Source: Ligula intestinalis (Eukaryota > Platyhelminthes > Cestoda > Diphyllobothriidea > Diphyllobothriidae). From it: a stretch of 64,000 bases of DNA. The stretch is taken from the NCBI GenBank assembly GCA_036362985.1, contig JAYGXS010000003.1, positions 32,009,644-32,073,643 on the forward strand. Reading direction: 5' to 3'. The translations under genes were made by a program, and so were the position numbers. Shown piece by piece: positions 1 to 11,180 of this stretch; within the stretch, counting starts at the first letter, position 1, and the number at the start of each line of letters is the position of its first letter. The notes under the pieces are model-generated. The model was given only the letters and a program-made list of their open reading frames with translations. It was not told the origin of the DNA and made no database searches.

Positions 1-1140
1 TTTTGAAAAAGTTTGTGCAACGTCAAGAAAATCCCTCCTATAAAAATAGGGTGAACTGCCGAGGAAGGAACCGTTTTCTGCCATTTTTACATTGTACCTG
101 AGAGATTGTGCGATCACTAGCTCTGTTTAAGAGTTCTGGTAAGCAATCATCTTCGCACAGAATGTAGCCTGGTAAATCGACAAGGACACACAGTAGCGTC
201 CTAAAATTGGACTTATTTTAATTACCTGAGACTGCAAACATTGTGAGCAAACCGACAGTTTCTGCCAGTAGGAAAAACACTTTATTGCTCCCAGTGCAGG
301 TGGGTCTTATAGCGAGTATTCTTGAATAGCGAGTTCTTGCTTCGTTAACGTCCCTGTAATCGTCCTGAATTGAGGCTGGGCCTACACTTCGAAACTCTGT
401 TTAAAATTTCGGGAGGATTTTTATTTGCTGTGGGGTCAGCCAATAAACCAGTTATGAGAAGGGCAGAGTATTTTGAGGCCCAGCTTAGTGCGCAGGTAGT
501 CTAACGGATGGACCTAGTCTTCTGGACTCACTGTCATTCAAACGACATACTTCGCATTGATAACGCATGCATATTCCTCCCATGCCGAGCAACATCGATA
601 GCTACGCGCCAGTCAAAAGACGCAATGCATACTGGATCAGGTAAAGAGGCATGCTCCTTGATATGGTCTGGTAAGAACATCTGTCTGAATAACATGACCT
701 CCCTTGATCGATAGAAATGGAGGTTATCTTCCCTTCAGACCCTCACTGTCTGTTAAAAATTCTGTTTTGCGTTCTCAGCATGCATACAAGTATCAGCAAT
801 GGTAAAACAAGGAAATATTTCAAACCTCCTTAAAATAACCGCCAGGCGACGACAAAATGACGGTTATATTGCCCCGTTGCATTATCGGGCTGACCGTTGC
901 AACACTGCCTATAAGTGTGATTATTTTATGGCAGCATCCATTTCAATACTACTGGCCAACACTCTGCCAAAAGGAGAAAAAATCGGCCATAAAAACTGTG
1001 AACTGCATTAACTACAGGCGGCTGACTTGAAAGCGCTCGTAATCTTGATTTTCAATGGTTCTTTCAGTTTTCTCGCTTTTGCTACTCTGTCTGTTGCAAT
1101 TTCTCCCAGTGTTATGCCCTACTTTTGTGATTTCCACTAG

Positions 1141-1324
1141 TCGCAATTGGATGAGAACTATTGTCTACCCTGGCGCCTCTATGCCAGCGCTCCTGAGCTC
1201 ATCTTTGGTCGGGTCGTCTGCCATCTTGTGTGGCAAATAGGTCGGATCTTCGGAGCCTCACTCATCCAAAGTCATCTCTACGAGCCGTTCCAGACTCTAC
1301 TTATGGAAAAGACTCTACAAGGCT
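1141..1324 (+). CDS. RELCH: RELCH homologue, internal exon (HEAT-repeat region)
   Basis: The exon follows a TTTCCACTAG acceptor, reads open from its first base and ends at a GT donor (CT|GTAAGA), one base into a codon. The translation around WQIGRIFGASLIQSHLYEPF aligns without gaps to my recollection of the animal RELCH segment containing WRLCRTFGKIF and PQFQEIL, which lies some 200 residues before the C-terminus. RELCH binds RAB11 on recycling endosomes and promotes sterol transfer to the trans-Golgi through OSBP; that role is family knowledge. The position and strand are right for the five firmer exons starting at 6657. The ATG-like starts inside it are not used, because it is an internal exon. 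At least one exon between this and 6657 is missing or unresolved. The similarity was judged by eye. Confidence 0.55.
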
Positions 1325-1453
1325 GTAAGATTTGCGTCCTTCTCTGCGCGCTTTGACTGCCACTATGATCCCTTTAACCTAGCCTGATAATTAAACGCAA
1401 AAAGGTCCAGTTTTGGTGCTTAATCTCCTGCTGGGTTGGCTGCTCATGGCAAG

Positions 1454-1592
1454 CAAGTCTGGTCATCGGATTTGCGCAAAGATCCGTCAACGATCGTTTA
1501 GAACGCATTCGTTTCTTCCTCAGTTACCTGTATCCCCCAGCACTATCTGAGGAAGGACGCCACTCCGACCGTCGATTCCGAGGATATCCACG
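1454..1592 (+). CDS. possible RELCH internal exon (weak)
   Basis: This open stretch begins after an AAG with exactly the two bases needed to complete the codon left by the exon ending at 1324. It stops at a GTGTGT donor two bases into a codon, which is the phase needed by the exon at 6657. The peptide includes NDRLERIRFFLSYL, loosely like the EEDRKLLVGFLEDVM segment of RELCH. The acceptor has a poor pyrimidine tract and the conserved segment that should follow in RELCH was not found. It is kept as a hypothesis only. Confidence 0.18.
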
Positions 1593-1599
1593 GTGTGTT

Positions 1600-2214
1600 C
1601 CACAGTATGGTGATATAAGGACAGTGAATTATGCGTAGATAAGTTTTAGCTAATGGTAGATGCCTGCCTTTCAGTTCATACGAGACTTGTGCAACATCAA
1701 CTGCACACCCTATGCCCTCACCCGTCCGAGCGCGCTGTCACGAGAAGGTTAAGAAAGACCCGAGGCAGAATCTGGTGCCAGTGACATGCAACGCCGAAGC
1801 CGTCACGCCTGACTCAAATCCCATGGAATGAGAGTGGCATTAAGGCCAGAGGTACCTGGTGCTGCTTGAACCTCCATCCGCGCGTGCAACCGACGCCCCC
1901 CCATGTTCGATATTTATTATAGGAGAGCAACCGATATAACTACGGTCGTGTACTGACATAGCCACTCCGTTCGTCCAGCGTATTAATTACGCAAACCATT
2001 TTGGAGGCAGTGCAGTAGGACAAAAAGAACTTCCTACTCTCACTTTGCAAGTGATATTAAGTCAAACAATCGACTGCTTCCTACTACGGAGCTTTTATTA
2101 GTACTATCACACGTACTAACCAGGAGATATGGACTTGGTTGAATTAAGAGAGTAGGCAAACTGTGACCTATGAGACCCCTAAGAGATCAGTCAGCTGCAG
2201 CCGGACGCTCACCT
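1600..2214. other. intron, no gene recognised
   Basis: I see no convincing exon here. A CTGCCTTTCAG acceptor at about 1674 is followed by a short GC-rich stretch that could hide the missing RELCH exon, but no reading frame clearly matches. Confidence 0.3.
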
Positions 2215-2470
2215 ATCGCGTTACGCACACAATCCTCCCGTTGTGCCTTGGAATGCACTCTTCAGTTCCGCCAACAGCCGCACAGCGGCTAGTCGCATAG
2301 GCAAATGACGTCATTGACAAAGAATAGGTAGAGTGTAGTGACTATTTCTGACTGAGTAGCTGCCTTCAGCCGGCCACACCCAACCCCAGATGGTACCCCA
2401 TCCGAAGATCAGACCCGCGACACGTTGGTTAGAAATCCAACGGACTAACCAATGGGTCACGGGTTCTTGC
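2215..2470 (-). repeat. tRNA-derived SINE, full-length copy
   Basis: On the minus strand a degraded tRNA-like head (A-box-like TGGTTAGTCCG at about 2450, B-box-like GGGTCTGATC) is followed by a body reading ...TGACGTCATTTGCC...GGCTGCAG. The same body is seen at 2516, 8185, 8850, 4870 and 14095. Diagnostic words shared by the copies, on the + strand, are GGCTAGTATCATA and ACATTACCGACAAAG. RNA polymerase III transcription is inferred from the head. Confidence 0.6.
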
Positions 2471-2515
2471 AGTTGGTGGTTTAAGATTGAATATATTTGT
2501 GCTGTTTGACAGGTG

Positions 2516-2665
2516 TCCGTCGATCGTTTACGGAACGCACTCGTCCCGTTCTGCACTGGGGCTCGTTCTCGAGCTTTGTCAGCAGTCACGTAGCGGCTAG
2601 TATCATACGCGGAATAAAAATAACCGACAAAGTCCTTGCAGTATCTGTCACACCTAGTCATTACA
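2516..2665 (-). repeat. SINE body fragment, same family
   Basis: Shares CGTTTACGGAACGCACTCGT, AGCGGCTAGTATCATA and AACCGACAAAGTC with the copies at 2215 and 8185. The tRNA-like head is absent, so this is a truncated copy. Confidence 0.55.
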
Positions 2666-2669
2666 TTTT

Positions 2670-4869
2670 TACCTATTTATAAGCCCAGAATTCGCGTCTT
2701 CTAAAATATGCTGTCTGTTCTGACACCTCGATGAATTATTAAGACAAGAGTTTGTTAGAGATGTTTCCCGCGCCCATTTGCCCTACTGAAAATTTTGATC
2801 GTCGAATTCTTTTCATATCACAGGAATCCTTGTGTTCTATTTCTTTACTAGGTCTCATATTCTATCCTGGCCGACCAATTAAGCAATACAAATAAGAGAG
2901 CTGGGCGGGAGTTTATGAATATCTTCTGATTTAAACTTCTTGTTTTCATGCGACTCGCATGGCAAGATCGGCATGCAGTGGTAAGTGGACGAGGGGAGAA
3001 AAGGGTAGGCTGCGAGTGTTTGTCATGGGTCGAGTACATGACGTAAAGATCATTGTCAAGTGCATGGAGTGAAAAATGGTTACCAGGAGACGAAAGCGAC
3101 GTGCGATCGCCACCTGACGCTGGCATCAGCCACGAAAGAAAGAGTGCCTGTATTAGCGTCTTCGGACAGCATAGCACTGTATTCGCCAGTTTTATGGTCA
3201 CTGCCTTGACTGCTGCTAGGATCCGTCGGCTTAGTGTTCGGTAGAAAAACGGAAACTTTTGTTAGGATCGACTTGATTATTCGTATCGGCAATGTGTGCG
3301 AGAATAGAACTCGTGATCAATCTAATTTCACCTAGGCTACCCATAACCATTCAAAAAGCTAACGAATCTTGCTGTTTGAATGGCTATTCAACGAGCACCG
3401 CCAAATTTTATGATAGATTTTATAGGTATAATTATTTTTTCATCTGCTGCTGAGCATTTTTGGGCTTTTTTAGATTTCGAATATAGCCTCAAAGCTCTGC
3501 CGACGGGGCTTATTGCTGGATACTGTTGTTTCCTCGCGTCGGCTAACACGGTAAGAGCCCCGAGGTTTAAATCCCTCATCGTTCTTTTCCTATTTGTTTA
3601 TTGTTTTCTCCCTGCACAATTTATCAAAGTATATGTCAAATGCAATCCCTCTGTTGACTCCAGTCTTGAATATCTGCGCAACAAATTTAAACTTGAGAAT
3701 AAAATTCGAATTCACTTTCAAAAATGAAAAGCACGTTCGTAGAACGAGCCATCAGCTGCTTCGCACGCAGTCTCCCCAGCTTTAGCCAACCAATTCAGGC
3801 GAATGACTGCCTTTCAGGTGTATGTGTAAGCAGAAAAGTGTTTTCGGTCCCTCGAACCATTTCTTTATTTATTAAAGTTTCCGAACTCGCACAGGAGACT
3901 GCGTTCGGCGTGAACGCATACCCTGATCGGGAATACATGGGCATCAGATTGCTGCGAGCCGGGGTAAAGACTATCGAAAATGGCTGTCACAGCCGTCAAG
4001 ATAATCGCCCACGCCAGAAGCAAGAGAAGCCGGAACTTATTTGAAGACTGGACTTCCGGTGAAAAGTCAGTCGATTGATATATCAATCTGTCGCCGGTAT
4101 ACAGAACCCTGGGCCATCGCCGCCAGGCTGGCGTTACGGGTCTTTGATTGATTCAGGTGAAAAACGACATTTTTCTTGCCATCGAAAGGTCCTCTTGATT
4201 TCTTTTTGGGCAAATAATTCACCCCTTAGAGATCTGAGAGCAGACATGGCAGTTCGACTGTCGTTTTAGACGAGGTCCACCATATACTCCATGGCAGGGC
4301 TGTGTGGTGCGATGACTTGCGCTGGGTTATAGTTCGAGTTGACTTGCAATGGATCTACCTCGCTCACTGTTACATTTCTTCATGTTAGTCCCGTTTCGAG
4401 ACAGCGTCAAGAAGGCCAGAACTGTTGGCCCCCACACCCAGAAAACCAGAGAAAACACAATGCCATACACGACCGGAGCCCAAGCTCCATGGCTTTCCCT
4501 ATGTTTGTTTATTGGTAACGCTTTTTCGGGGTAAATGTGACCTTTATTAGTTTCTTTTGCACTTATTGTAGAAATCGGAGATCAATAGGGTGAAAATGCT
4601 CCTTACAAACGCAATCTTCCTCCATACTCAGGATTCTTGCTCGCTACACGGCGTTCGGTTTGCAATTATGTGCTTGTGGTTAGTTCATTTAACCCCCATA
4701 CAAGTTCGCTATTGTCTATTAGTCTGCCTCGTTGTCAGCCTCATGTCTAAGCTCCTCCTTTTATTTCTTACCAGAGAAATTTCAAAAAAGCAACTAAAAA
4801 ACCGATTGACGTACACTTCTTATAAAATGTCTGCCATTTTGCGCCAGTATGCATGAAAATACCTACTTT
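2670..4869. other. intronic stretch, nothing recognised
   Basis: The short open frames on both strands here lack splice sites, homology and codon bias that I can recognise. They are probably chance frames within the RELCH intron. Confidence 0.4.
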
Positions 4870-5140
4870 ATTATCAGCAAATGACATTACCGGCAAAACC
4901 AAGGGAGTCTGGAATTATCCCTTTTGGCTTATTGGCGATCAGCATTCGGCCTTAGCCTGCCCCAGGTGGTGCTGTTGGGCTGGTTATGGCTGGATGACGA
5001 CAAATTATAAGTCATCATTAGCCATTTTAGTCTCCCTTGTCCTTACCGATAATGTCTTTTTGCCTAGCTACCGAACGGCGGCTGACAGGGCCCGAAAGTA
5101 AAACTCGAGACACCACAGGACTAGTGGTTTCCGTAACCGA
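4870..5140. repeat. two SINE fragments in opposite orientation
   Basis: From about 4880 the SINE body reads as at 8320 (GACATTACCGGCAAAACCAA...). From about 4975 it reads in the opposite sense (TCATTAGCCATTTTAGTC...CTTACCGATAATGTC). The two halves form a loose inverted pair of about 130 bp each. Confidence 0.5.
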
Positions 5141-6490
5141 TCTGTCAGCGCCTAGCTTCTAGACTTTACTATCTATATTATGCTGTTATCCCGCAGAAGA
5201 TAATTTTTTTGCCTCAAGTCTTCATCACGATTTTGTGGTCGACTCTAATAAATAATGAAATGAGCTTTTGTCTCCAATTCCTTCCCGTAATAATTGATGA
5301 AATTATGAGCTTAACACTCATAACTGGATGTCATATATTAGAGGACACATAGAAAATAATGAGGAACACACTTCGTAGTTGTGTTATTTGCCGTGCAAGT
5401 TTCTGTCATGTTCGCCCAGCTGCATCTTATAAATCCATTTAGAGTAATCGTATAGCGCCAATTAATTATGTAAAAAGTAGGATTGACGAAGAAAAGGGTG
5501 ACTAGAATGGCGCATAATTAAGCAAACATTGCCATCCCGTGCCTCTGTGGGATGTGCTTCCTTTACATACTTGATCGGTGAAAGCACATCTACCGCATTA
5601 TCTATAAAAATCTAATACTTTTGTTCCAGCAAACCATTTTGGTGCCGTGTAAACATGTAGTATCTCACCACACCGTATGTGTTACCGTGACCCTTTACAA
5701 TAGACTCGCAACAATGCAGAAATCTGGAGCGATGGTCAGTTGAAAGTAGGTTTTAAAAGGCTTTAACTATTTATAGAAGTGATCCCACAAACTTTGCAGT
5801 GGAATACAAATCCACGCGAAATTCTTTGCGTTTGATCTAGACTTTAAAAGACTGTTTGGGTAGAGGTCAGCATACATGGCTGTGGATAATAATATAAAGT
5901 TAACTCATGCTAAATCTCCTATCATGCTTAAACTATGCACACGTGTAGTCATCCCTGTCTATCTTGCACGCGAAAAATACACAATCAGTCGGTCGCCTTC
6001 TAGCACTACTTGGTGTTGGTGCCGCACACAGGCCGGATGCAAATATTAAGAATTATGTAATATAGACAAAAGGTCCACTGCCACCACAAGAAATTTCTGG
6101 AGGCGACTATCGTCACTGTTGCAGTTACAGATAACAAAGCCAATTTGGAGAAACTGGAAGACTTCCCCGGTGCGAATTACCGAACACTGCAGAGAAATGA
6201 CCCCAATACTTAATTCGCCGCTCATTCGACGTGACCCGGCCGTACATTCAACTCCGATGAGGCCGACATTTTCCCAGGAGGTGACAAGCATGTGAGCCGT
6301 GAGTTGCTTCAGTCGTGTTTGATGGGCACTCACGTGTATCAGCAAGTGTGTTGGCCTACACAACGTACATTCTGTGCTGAGATTCAGTTTGGCCAACGCA
6401 ATTAGCCACTCAGAGTAGATGTAAATTGTTATAGGTATGCAGTAGCATAGCGATTGCATACTATAAGTACGTCAATTCCTGTGTAACCAG
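5141..6490. other. intronic stretch, nothing recognised
   Basis: AT-rich. The longest frame (6046-6459, minus) has no recognisable domain and no splice context. I do not call it a gene. Confidence 0.4.
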
Positions 6491-6580
6491 TTACACGGTT
6501 CTGATGGGTTCGAGCCAGAATCCGTAAGGTCAGGTGAATAAAGTTCTCTTTTCGAGCGATCGTGTCTACTACTTTACAAT
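6491..6580 (+). repeat. decayed PLE 3' end with hammerhead-like core
   Basis: Contains CTGATGGGTTCGAG..AGAATCC, then GTAAGGTCAGG, then GAATAAAG..CTTTTCGAGCGATCGTGTC. This is the order (stem II, GAAAcgUC-AGG, tail) seen in better copies at 21571 and 50000. Confidence 0.4.
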
Positions 6581-6656
6581 TACTTTCTGTCTTCACTTGT
6601 ATCGGCTGTTTTTCCTAACTTTTATTTACTATCTCTTCATTGTTCCGCCACACCAG

Positions 6657-7146
6657 TCACACCAATGACCCTTGGGAAGTGGCACGCGAAATCGTGCTGC
6701 CGGCTCTGCGATCTTGTGCTTCCTCGGCGGATCCTTCGGTCCGGCGAACGGCCAGCAGCATCTTCAACTGCCTCATCGGCTGTCTCACCATCAAGGAGAG
6801 CAACGCCTGCGCTGCCGCCAACAGCAAACAGACCGTTTCGGCCGCCATAAATCAGGCAGCGGTGACAGCGACAACAACATCGCCCCCTGTCTCCCTTCTG
6901 AATGAATGCTGGCAGCTCGCTAGCCAGCTGGCGCGCGATGACTACGCAGCCATTGGTACCGCTGCCGCCATCTTTCCAGAAGAGGAGGGCCAGATCGACA
7001 GTGAGTCAGCCGACTGGGCCTGTATGGCATACGCGCTGGGTCCGCTCTTCGGTTTCTACAGTCGTCTTTTGCGCCCCAGCGTGCATGTCACTGATGCTGA
7101 CCTCAACCGTCTCAATCTTGCCGAGAATTACCGCTTGTCGGAGAAG
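6657..7146 (+). CDS. RELCH: RELCH homologue, HEAT-repeat exon
   Basis: The acceptor CCACACCAG precedes position 6657; one base completes a codon and 163 codons follow in frame. The segment VAREIVLPALRSCASSADPS corresponds to VAQRVVPALITLSSDPEIS of animal RELCH and opens a HEAT repeat. After it comes an Ala/Thr-rich insertion (roughly 30-40 residues) that the vertebrate protein lacks, then further helical sequence. The exon ends AAG|GCAAGT, a consensus GC-AG donor, and the next exon starts at 7239 in phase 0. Base composition is clearly richer in GC than the flanking introns. The product would be a cytosolic adaptor on RAB11 recycling endosomes (family knowledge). Confidence 0.85.
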
Positions 7147-7238
7147 GCAAGTCTGAACTATTTTTTAATCATAACAACTAAGCCCACTCAAAGCATGTAA
7201 GTAGGTAATTTAGTTTTGTGTTTTTTTTTCATTCGCAG

Positions 7239-7419
7239 GTGCTCAATCTTCTAGCTCGCCTTATGGACATGGTGAGTGCGGATGCCTCCGTATCACCACT
7301 GGAGACCACACTGAAGCATGTCCAACTTCAACGTCCACACTGGGAAATCCTGGTTACTGGTCTGCTGCAGGTGCTCAATAAATTGTTCCCCACTTGCTCC
7401 GATGACTTTCGAGACGAGA
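7239..7419 (+). CDS. RELCH: RELCH homologue, exon
   Basis: A T9-C tract and CGCAG acceptor precede VLNLLARLMDMV. The exon ends after 60 codons plus one base at GAGA|GTAAGTTC. The end of the exon, LNKLFPTCSDDFRDE, corresponds to IKTFGRVGPNAEPRFRDE in animal RELCH, sharing the FRDE that sits on the exon border. Phases on both sides agree with the neighbouring exons. Confidence 0.85.
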
Positions 7420-7598
7420 GTAAGTTCTTTTTGGTCCATCGTGCTCCAATGATAATACTCGCAGGGTGATCCTTCAACCAGGCAGTTTGCAAATGTCGCT
7501 GACAGTATTCGAATAGCTTTCAAAGCTTTTTAAATATTAACTAGAATTTTCACAATTGATATCCAATAAAACGTCTGCTTTCTACGTTGCTTTATCAG

Positions 7599-7712
7599 AA
7601 ATCCTTCCCTGGCTGTTTCGTCTCACGGAAGTAAACAATCGCAGCCCGGACAGCGAACAGCGGCAAAGATTGGTTCAGCGTCTGATCGCCGTCTTCTCCA
7701 CTGCCGCCTTCT
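7599..7712 (+). CDS. RELCH: RELCH homologue, exon
   Basis: Acceptor TTGCTTTATCAG; two bases complete the Lys codon begun in the previous exon. The peptide ILPWLFRLTEVNN matches VIPHLHKLALVNN of animal RELCH, and LIAVFSTAAFC matches LFEAYSALSCC. The donor is CT|GTATCC, one base into a Cys codon that is completed at 8562. Confidence 0.87.
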
Positions 7713-8184
7713 GTATCCTTGCCTATTTTTGCAAACTCAACCTTTCCTTTTGTCTCCTTAAGACTTGCAGCTGCAACTACACGATCGAGCCATGCCGCGT
7801 AATGCATAGATTTTGTCCCTTAGGCTGATCAGCACAGGTCCTGCAACAACAGTTAACTGTTTCTGATGTGATTATGCTCCAGCATATAGCTTATTTGTAA
7901 GAAGAGGAAATTCTGACATCTAGAAGTTTAAAACATGGTGAGTGATGAATACTCAACCTCACTCCCGAATAGAGGGAACCATTGCGGTTTCCGGTACCTT
8001 GGGAGAGAGAGACGAATGGGAGTCGATTAGGCACCCACACGGTAAAACTATTTGTCTGAAATTTGCAGCCCGTAAAGGAGTCTATCTTTTGCTAAGAACC
8101 CCAGGTTTTGCAACCTCTGATGTTCGAACCAGCAACATGTGGGGTCTAGTCATAGCGCCAAGGTTCCTGCTCCTGTGGGTTTTG
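7713..8184. other. RELCH intron
   Basis: The reading frame runs on past the donor for about 100 bases, but this segment interrupts the RELCH alignment. Nothing else is recognised before the SINE at 8185. Confidence 0.5.
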
Positions 8185-8470
8185 ATCGACGGTATTGACA
8201 TTAGTGAACAGACGCTCACCGATTTGTTACGGAACTCACTAGTCCCAGTGGGCGTTTGGGTTCGCTCTTAAGCCTCACCTGCAGCCACACAATGGCTAGT
8301 ATTATAGGCAGGACTACTTTACCGATGAAGTCAAGGGAGCCTGGAAGGGCCACTCTTGGCTCATTAGCCGTCACAAGCCAGTCATACCCAACCCCAAGTG
8401 GTGCATCACCCGAGACTCGATCCTGCGAGCTTTGGTTTACAAATCCAACGCTCTAACCACTACGCTACAT
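8185..8470 (-). repeat. tRNA-derived SINE in RELCH intron
   Basis: Read on the minus strand, the head has TAGCGTAGTGGTTAGAGCG (A box) and AGGATCGAGTCTC (B box) at about 8410-8470. The body follows with the shared words listed for the 2215 copy. It lies antisense to the host gene. Confidence 0.7.
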
Positions 8471-8561
8471 GCGCTCCTCCGCCAAAACCAACCCAAGAAA
8501 TTTGCTTACCTCTTACATTTAATGCTTCCTTGACTGTATTCCTGTGCTGCGAATGCTCTAG

Positions 8562-8730
8562 GTCTCGGCACGGAGCCTTCCATGACGACTTGGGTGATGC
8601 CGGGTCTGGACCGTCTCCGACTGGATCTCATTGAAGCCGGTGATAAGGACGCCGCTGAGGAGTTGGAACAACTGTCTGCTGACCTGCGCCAACGTCTTCT
8701 CAGCCAAACAACTCCTCAACACCCCACTGA
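8562..8730 (+). CDS. RELCH: RELCH homologue, penultimate exon
   Basis: Acceptor GAATGCTCTAG; GT completes the Cys codon of the preceding exon. WVMPGLDRLRLDL matches HFLPGLRCLRTDM, a hallmark near the C-terminus of RELCH, and is followed by an acidic helix (EELEQLSADLRQRL) matching HEVILSSMIKECEQK. The donor GA|GTTAGT leaves two bases of a Glu codon, completed at 11638. Confidence 0.87.
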
Positions 8731-8849
8731 GTTAGTATTCCCGGTATTTATATAAACATATAAAGAAGCAGATACGCGTACACCGATCTGATAGAGGACA
8801 CACTCCTCCGTCCATGTTTTCATAAGAGCACTCACATCAGAATCCACCA

Positions 8850-9020
8850 CGGGGCAGCAAGGATGTAGGCAGAAGGACATTACCGACAAAGACATGGGAC
8901 ACTAAAATGGCCATTTCTGGCTTATTTGCTGCTGAAATTGCTGCCACACTCGAGTTTCGAACTCGCGTCTCTCCGGTCAGAGGCAAGCGCCCTAACCATT
9001 GAGCTGTCGAGCTCGCACTC
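8850..9020 (-). repeat. tRNA-derived SINE in RELCH intron
   Basis: Minus-strand head at about 8945-9015: GCTCAATGGTTAGGGCGCTT (A box) and GAGTTCGAAACTC (B box), the best preserved tRNA-like promoter of the family here. A body fragment (ACATTACCGACAAAGACATG on the + strand) follows. Confidence 0.7.
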
Positions 9021-10640
9021 TTGTCGGTATTAGATATGTGGAGCCAGCCGATCGGGTGAAGGAACATGTGCATTCCGTTTATGCCTGGTGCTCACTACAG
9101 AGCCCGTACAGACTTATACGGTCTTCGTCCACCTTATCATCTTATGTACCCCAAGTATCCTTAGCTAATAAAATATCAACACCCAAATAGGAGTTTAGCC
9201 TTGCTGACGCTCAATGCTTGTTCCATCTTCAGTAGTTGAGGGATTTCAGCCCAAATATTCAAAGCAGGTCTCGCACCGAGTTTGAAAAGGTCTCATCAGA
9301 AGGATTTGCTCCAACTGAATTAGCCTTCTTATCCTGTATTTTGCCTCCTTCAGAATCGAGGAATGTCCCATCTCAAGGATAATGTGGGTGGGATGTGATA
9401 ACTTATAAATTCTCATGCGTTTCACAAGAACTCCCACGAGAATGTTCTATTATAGTTCCCTGCCCCAAAAATCAGTTTTTCTTCCTGTAAAATTTAAAGC
9501 GTTGAAAATTATTCGTATATCGGGCCTTTTTCCTTCTAAAAACATTGGAAATGAATTATTTTTTGATAAAAGACTTCCAATGCCCCACCTGAGGTCGGTT
9601 TTTGACCATAACAACCCCAAATGTATTCCACATTAACTACTTAGATTTCAATTGCAACATCTAATGAGTTAGGTCATATGCCTTACTTGCAGGAAATGGC
9701 TTGTTTTGTCCGGTATCTAAACCTAGTCAAAGTTTCACGAGCCTTGTTTCGGATTTTATAATTGCCTTTTGACATGCGAGTGAGCATTCTTTTGTGCGAA
9801 GACCAAATGCTAAGTCGCCAATGTGTCTTTTGTTTAATTCGCGGTTTCATGCCTTAAATGGCGGTTGACTTCTGTCGCATACGTCATCTTATCTTCGGAG
9901 ATGAAAGTTATGCTGTCCACCATAAGACAACTGCAAACGTAAAGGTTATTGCTCTATTTACAGGACTTCGGATAAATAGATTTTGTTCTCTGTAAAAACT
10001 TGTTTAGGCATCTTAACTGTCGCACGCACGTATGTATTCATTCAAGAAGGGCTACACACTGATCCTATTGGTTTTCTGAAGTAGGGGTGTCATGGGCAGT
10101 TAATCATCTGACAGGCCTAAGGCGATCAAGCTATAATAGCAGAGAGAAGGACCGCGTTTTGGAGTAAACTGATACAGGACTTTTTCGGGCAGCCGACTGA
10201 ATCAAAGTATGCCATAAGGAGTGTTGCCGATGATTTACCACCTGCCAACAATCAGTAGGCTGCCATAAAATGAGTATTAATTACAATAAATAGACTTTCT
10301 AGTCGTCGCTAAATGCTGACCACAAATTGCTAGGGCCACTGAAACCTGTTTTAGATTATCTGACGGGCGTTTAATGAACACGGTAATGGATATCAGTTTG
10401 ATTTTGTGCAAATGGACCGCAGTAAAAGCTGCCGTACAATATTTTGGGCATTACACAGGACTAAGACTGTATGCAGTTATCCAGAGATCAAAGATAAAAA
10501 AAGGTTTTCTTGATACAGTCATTTCTAAAGAATAAATTCAAATCAGTGGATATGTATTGCCTCAGTGTGAGCAATTTCGACATCAGAACTGAAAAACCTC
10601 AACTTGTGGGTTTTACTCAGTTGACGCGAGAGGCATGTAT
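9021..10640. other. RELCH intron, no gene recognised
   Basis: AT-rich and without recognisable domains or repeats. Confidence 0.5.
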
Positions 10641-10653
10641 TTTAGTGACTTAC

Positions 10654-10683
10654 CCTAGTTCCTTTGAGTGCACAGTCACCAAA
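10654..10683 (-). CDS. possible antisense micro-exon (30 bp)
   Basis: On the minus strand a pyrimidine-rich acceptor (CTTCTTTGTTTCGCTG..TTCAG) is followed by exactly 30 bases encoding FGDCALKGTR and then by AGG|GTAAGT, a perfect donor. Symmetric 3n micro-exons are a known feature of flatworm MEG genes. No partner exon was found, and chance occurrence is quite possible. Confidence 0.15.
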
Positions 10684-10880
10684 CTGAATTGAACAGCGAA
10701 ACAAAGAAGGGTTATTCATGCAATCTGAGCCGGACGTTTACGATCTGTACATTCACGTGATTTGTCGGGCAATACTTTTGCTCATGTCCGATCACAAGGA
10801 ACCAGAGTTGTGCACACAAGGGAAAATGCCAATCCCAGGAAAGTGAAGAGTCTATTCAATAGATGAACGATTAAATTGTT

Positions 10881-10924
10881 TGTCTGACGTTTCGGATTCA
10901 TGTTCAAACACATCATTAAAGACA
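10881..10924 (-). ncRNA. hammerhead ribozyme relic (PLE)
   Basis: On the minus strand: stem I TCT/AGA, core TTAATGA (from CTGATGA, two changes), a partly paired stem II ending GAATCC, then intact GAAACGTC with palindromic ACGU. The two changes in the CUGANGA box should abolish cleavage. Confidence 0.5.
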
Positions 10925-10996
10925 GAATCGTATACGGGTAATTCGTAAACCGGTGTTGCAGTATCTTTGGGATACAGTCGCTATGCTACTGCACAT

Positions 10997-11116
10997 GATG
11001 GTTAATATAAGCTTATATAGTGGGTAAGGTAATAGTCCATAATCGCCACCCAATCCCATGCGGGTGACGATTATGGACTGTTAAGTTACCCACTATATAA
11101 GCTTCTGTTAGCCATC
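10997..11116. repeat. long hairpin, 55-bp arms
   Basis: The left arm (10997-11051) and right arm (11062-11116) are near-perfect reverse complements around a 10-base loop AATCCCATGC. The arms contain TATATAGTGGGTAA and its complement. This resembles a foldback MITE. No second copy was seen in the window. Confidence 0.8.
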
Positions 11117-11148
11117 ATTTTGAATTAACTGTTTTGTACTGTTTCCAT

Positions 11149-11180
11149 CTGACGACGACCTGGTCTGCCATTGTCGAAAA
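11149..11180 (+). ncRNA. hammerhead-like relic
   Basis: CTGACGA is followed by CGACCTGG..GCCATTGTC (imperfect stem) and GAAAA. The 3' palindrome and UC are lost. A related CTGATGACGACCTG occurs at 44408. This is a tentative call. Confidence 0.25.

Noticed and set aside
6046..6459. 137-codon minus-strand gene
   Set aside because: No domain, no splice sites, inside the RELCH intron; probably a chance frame.
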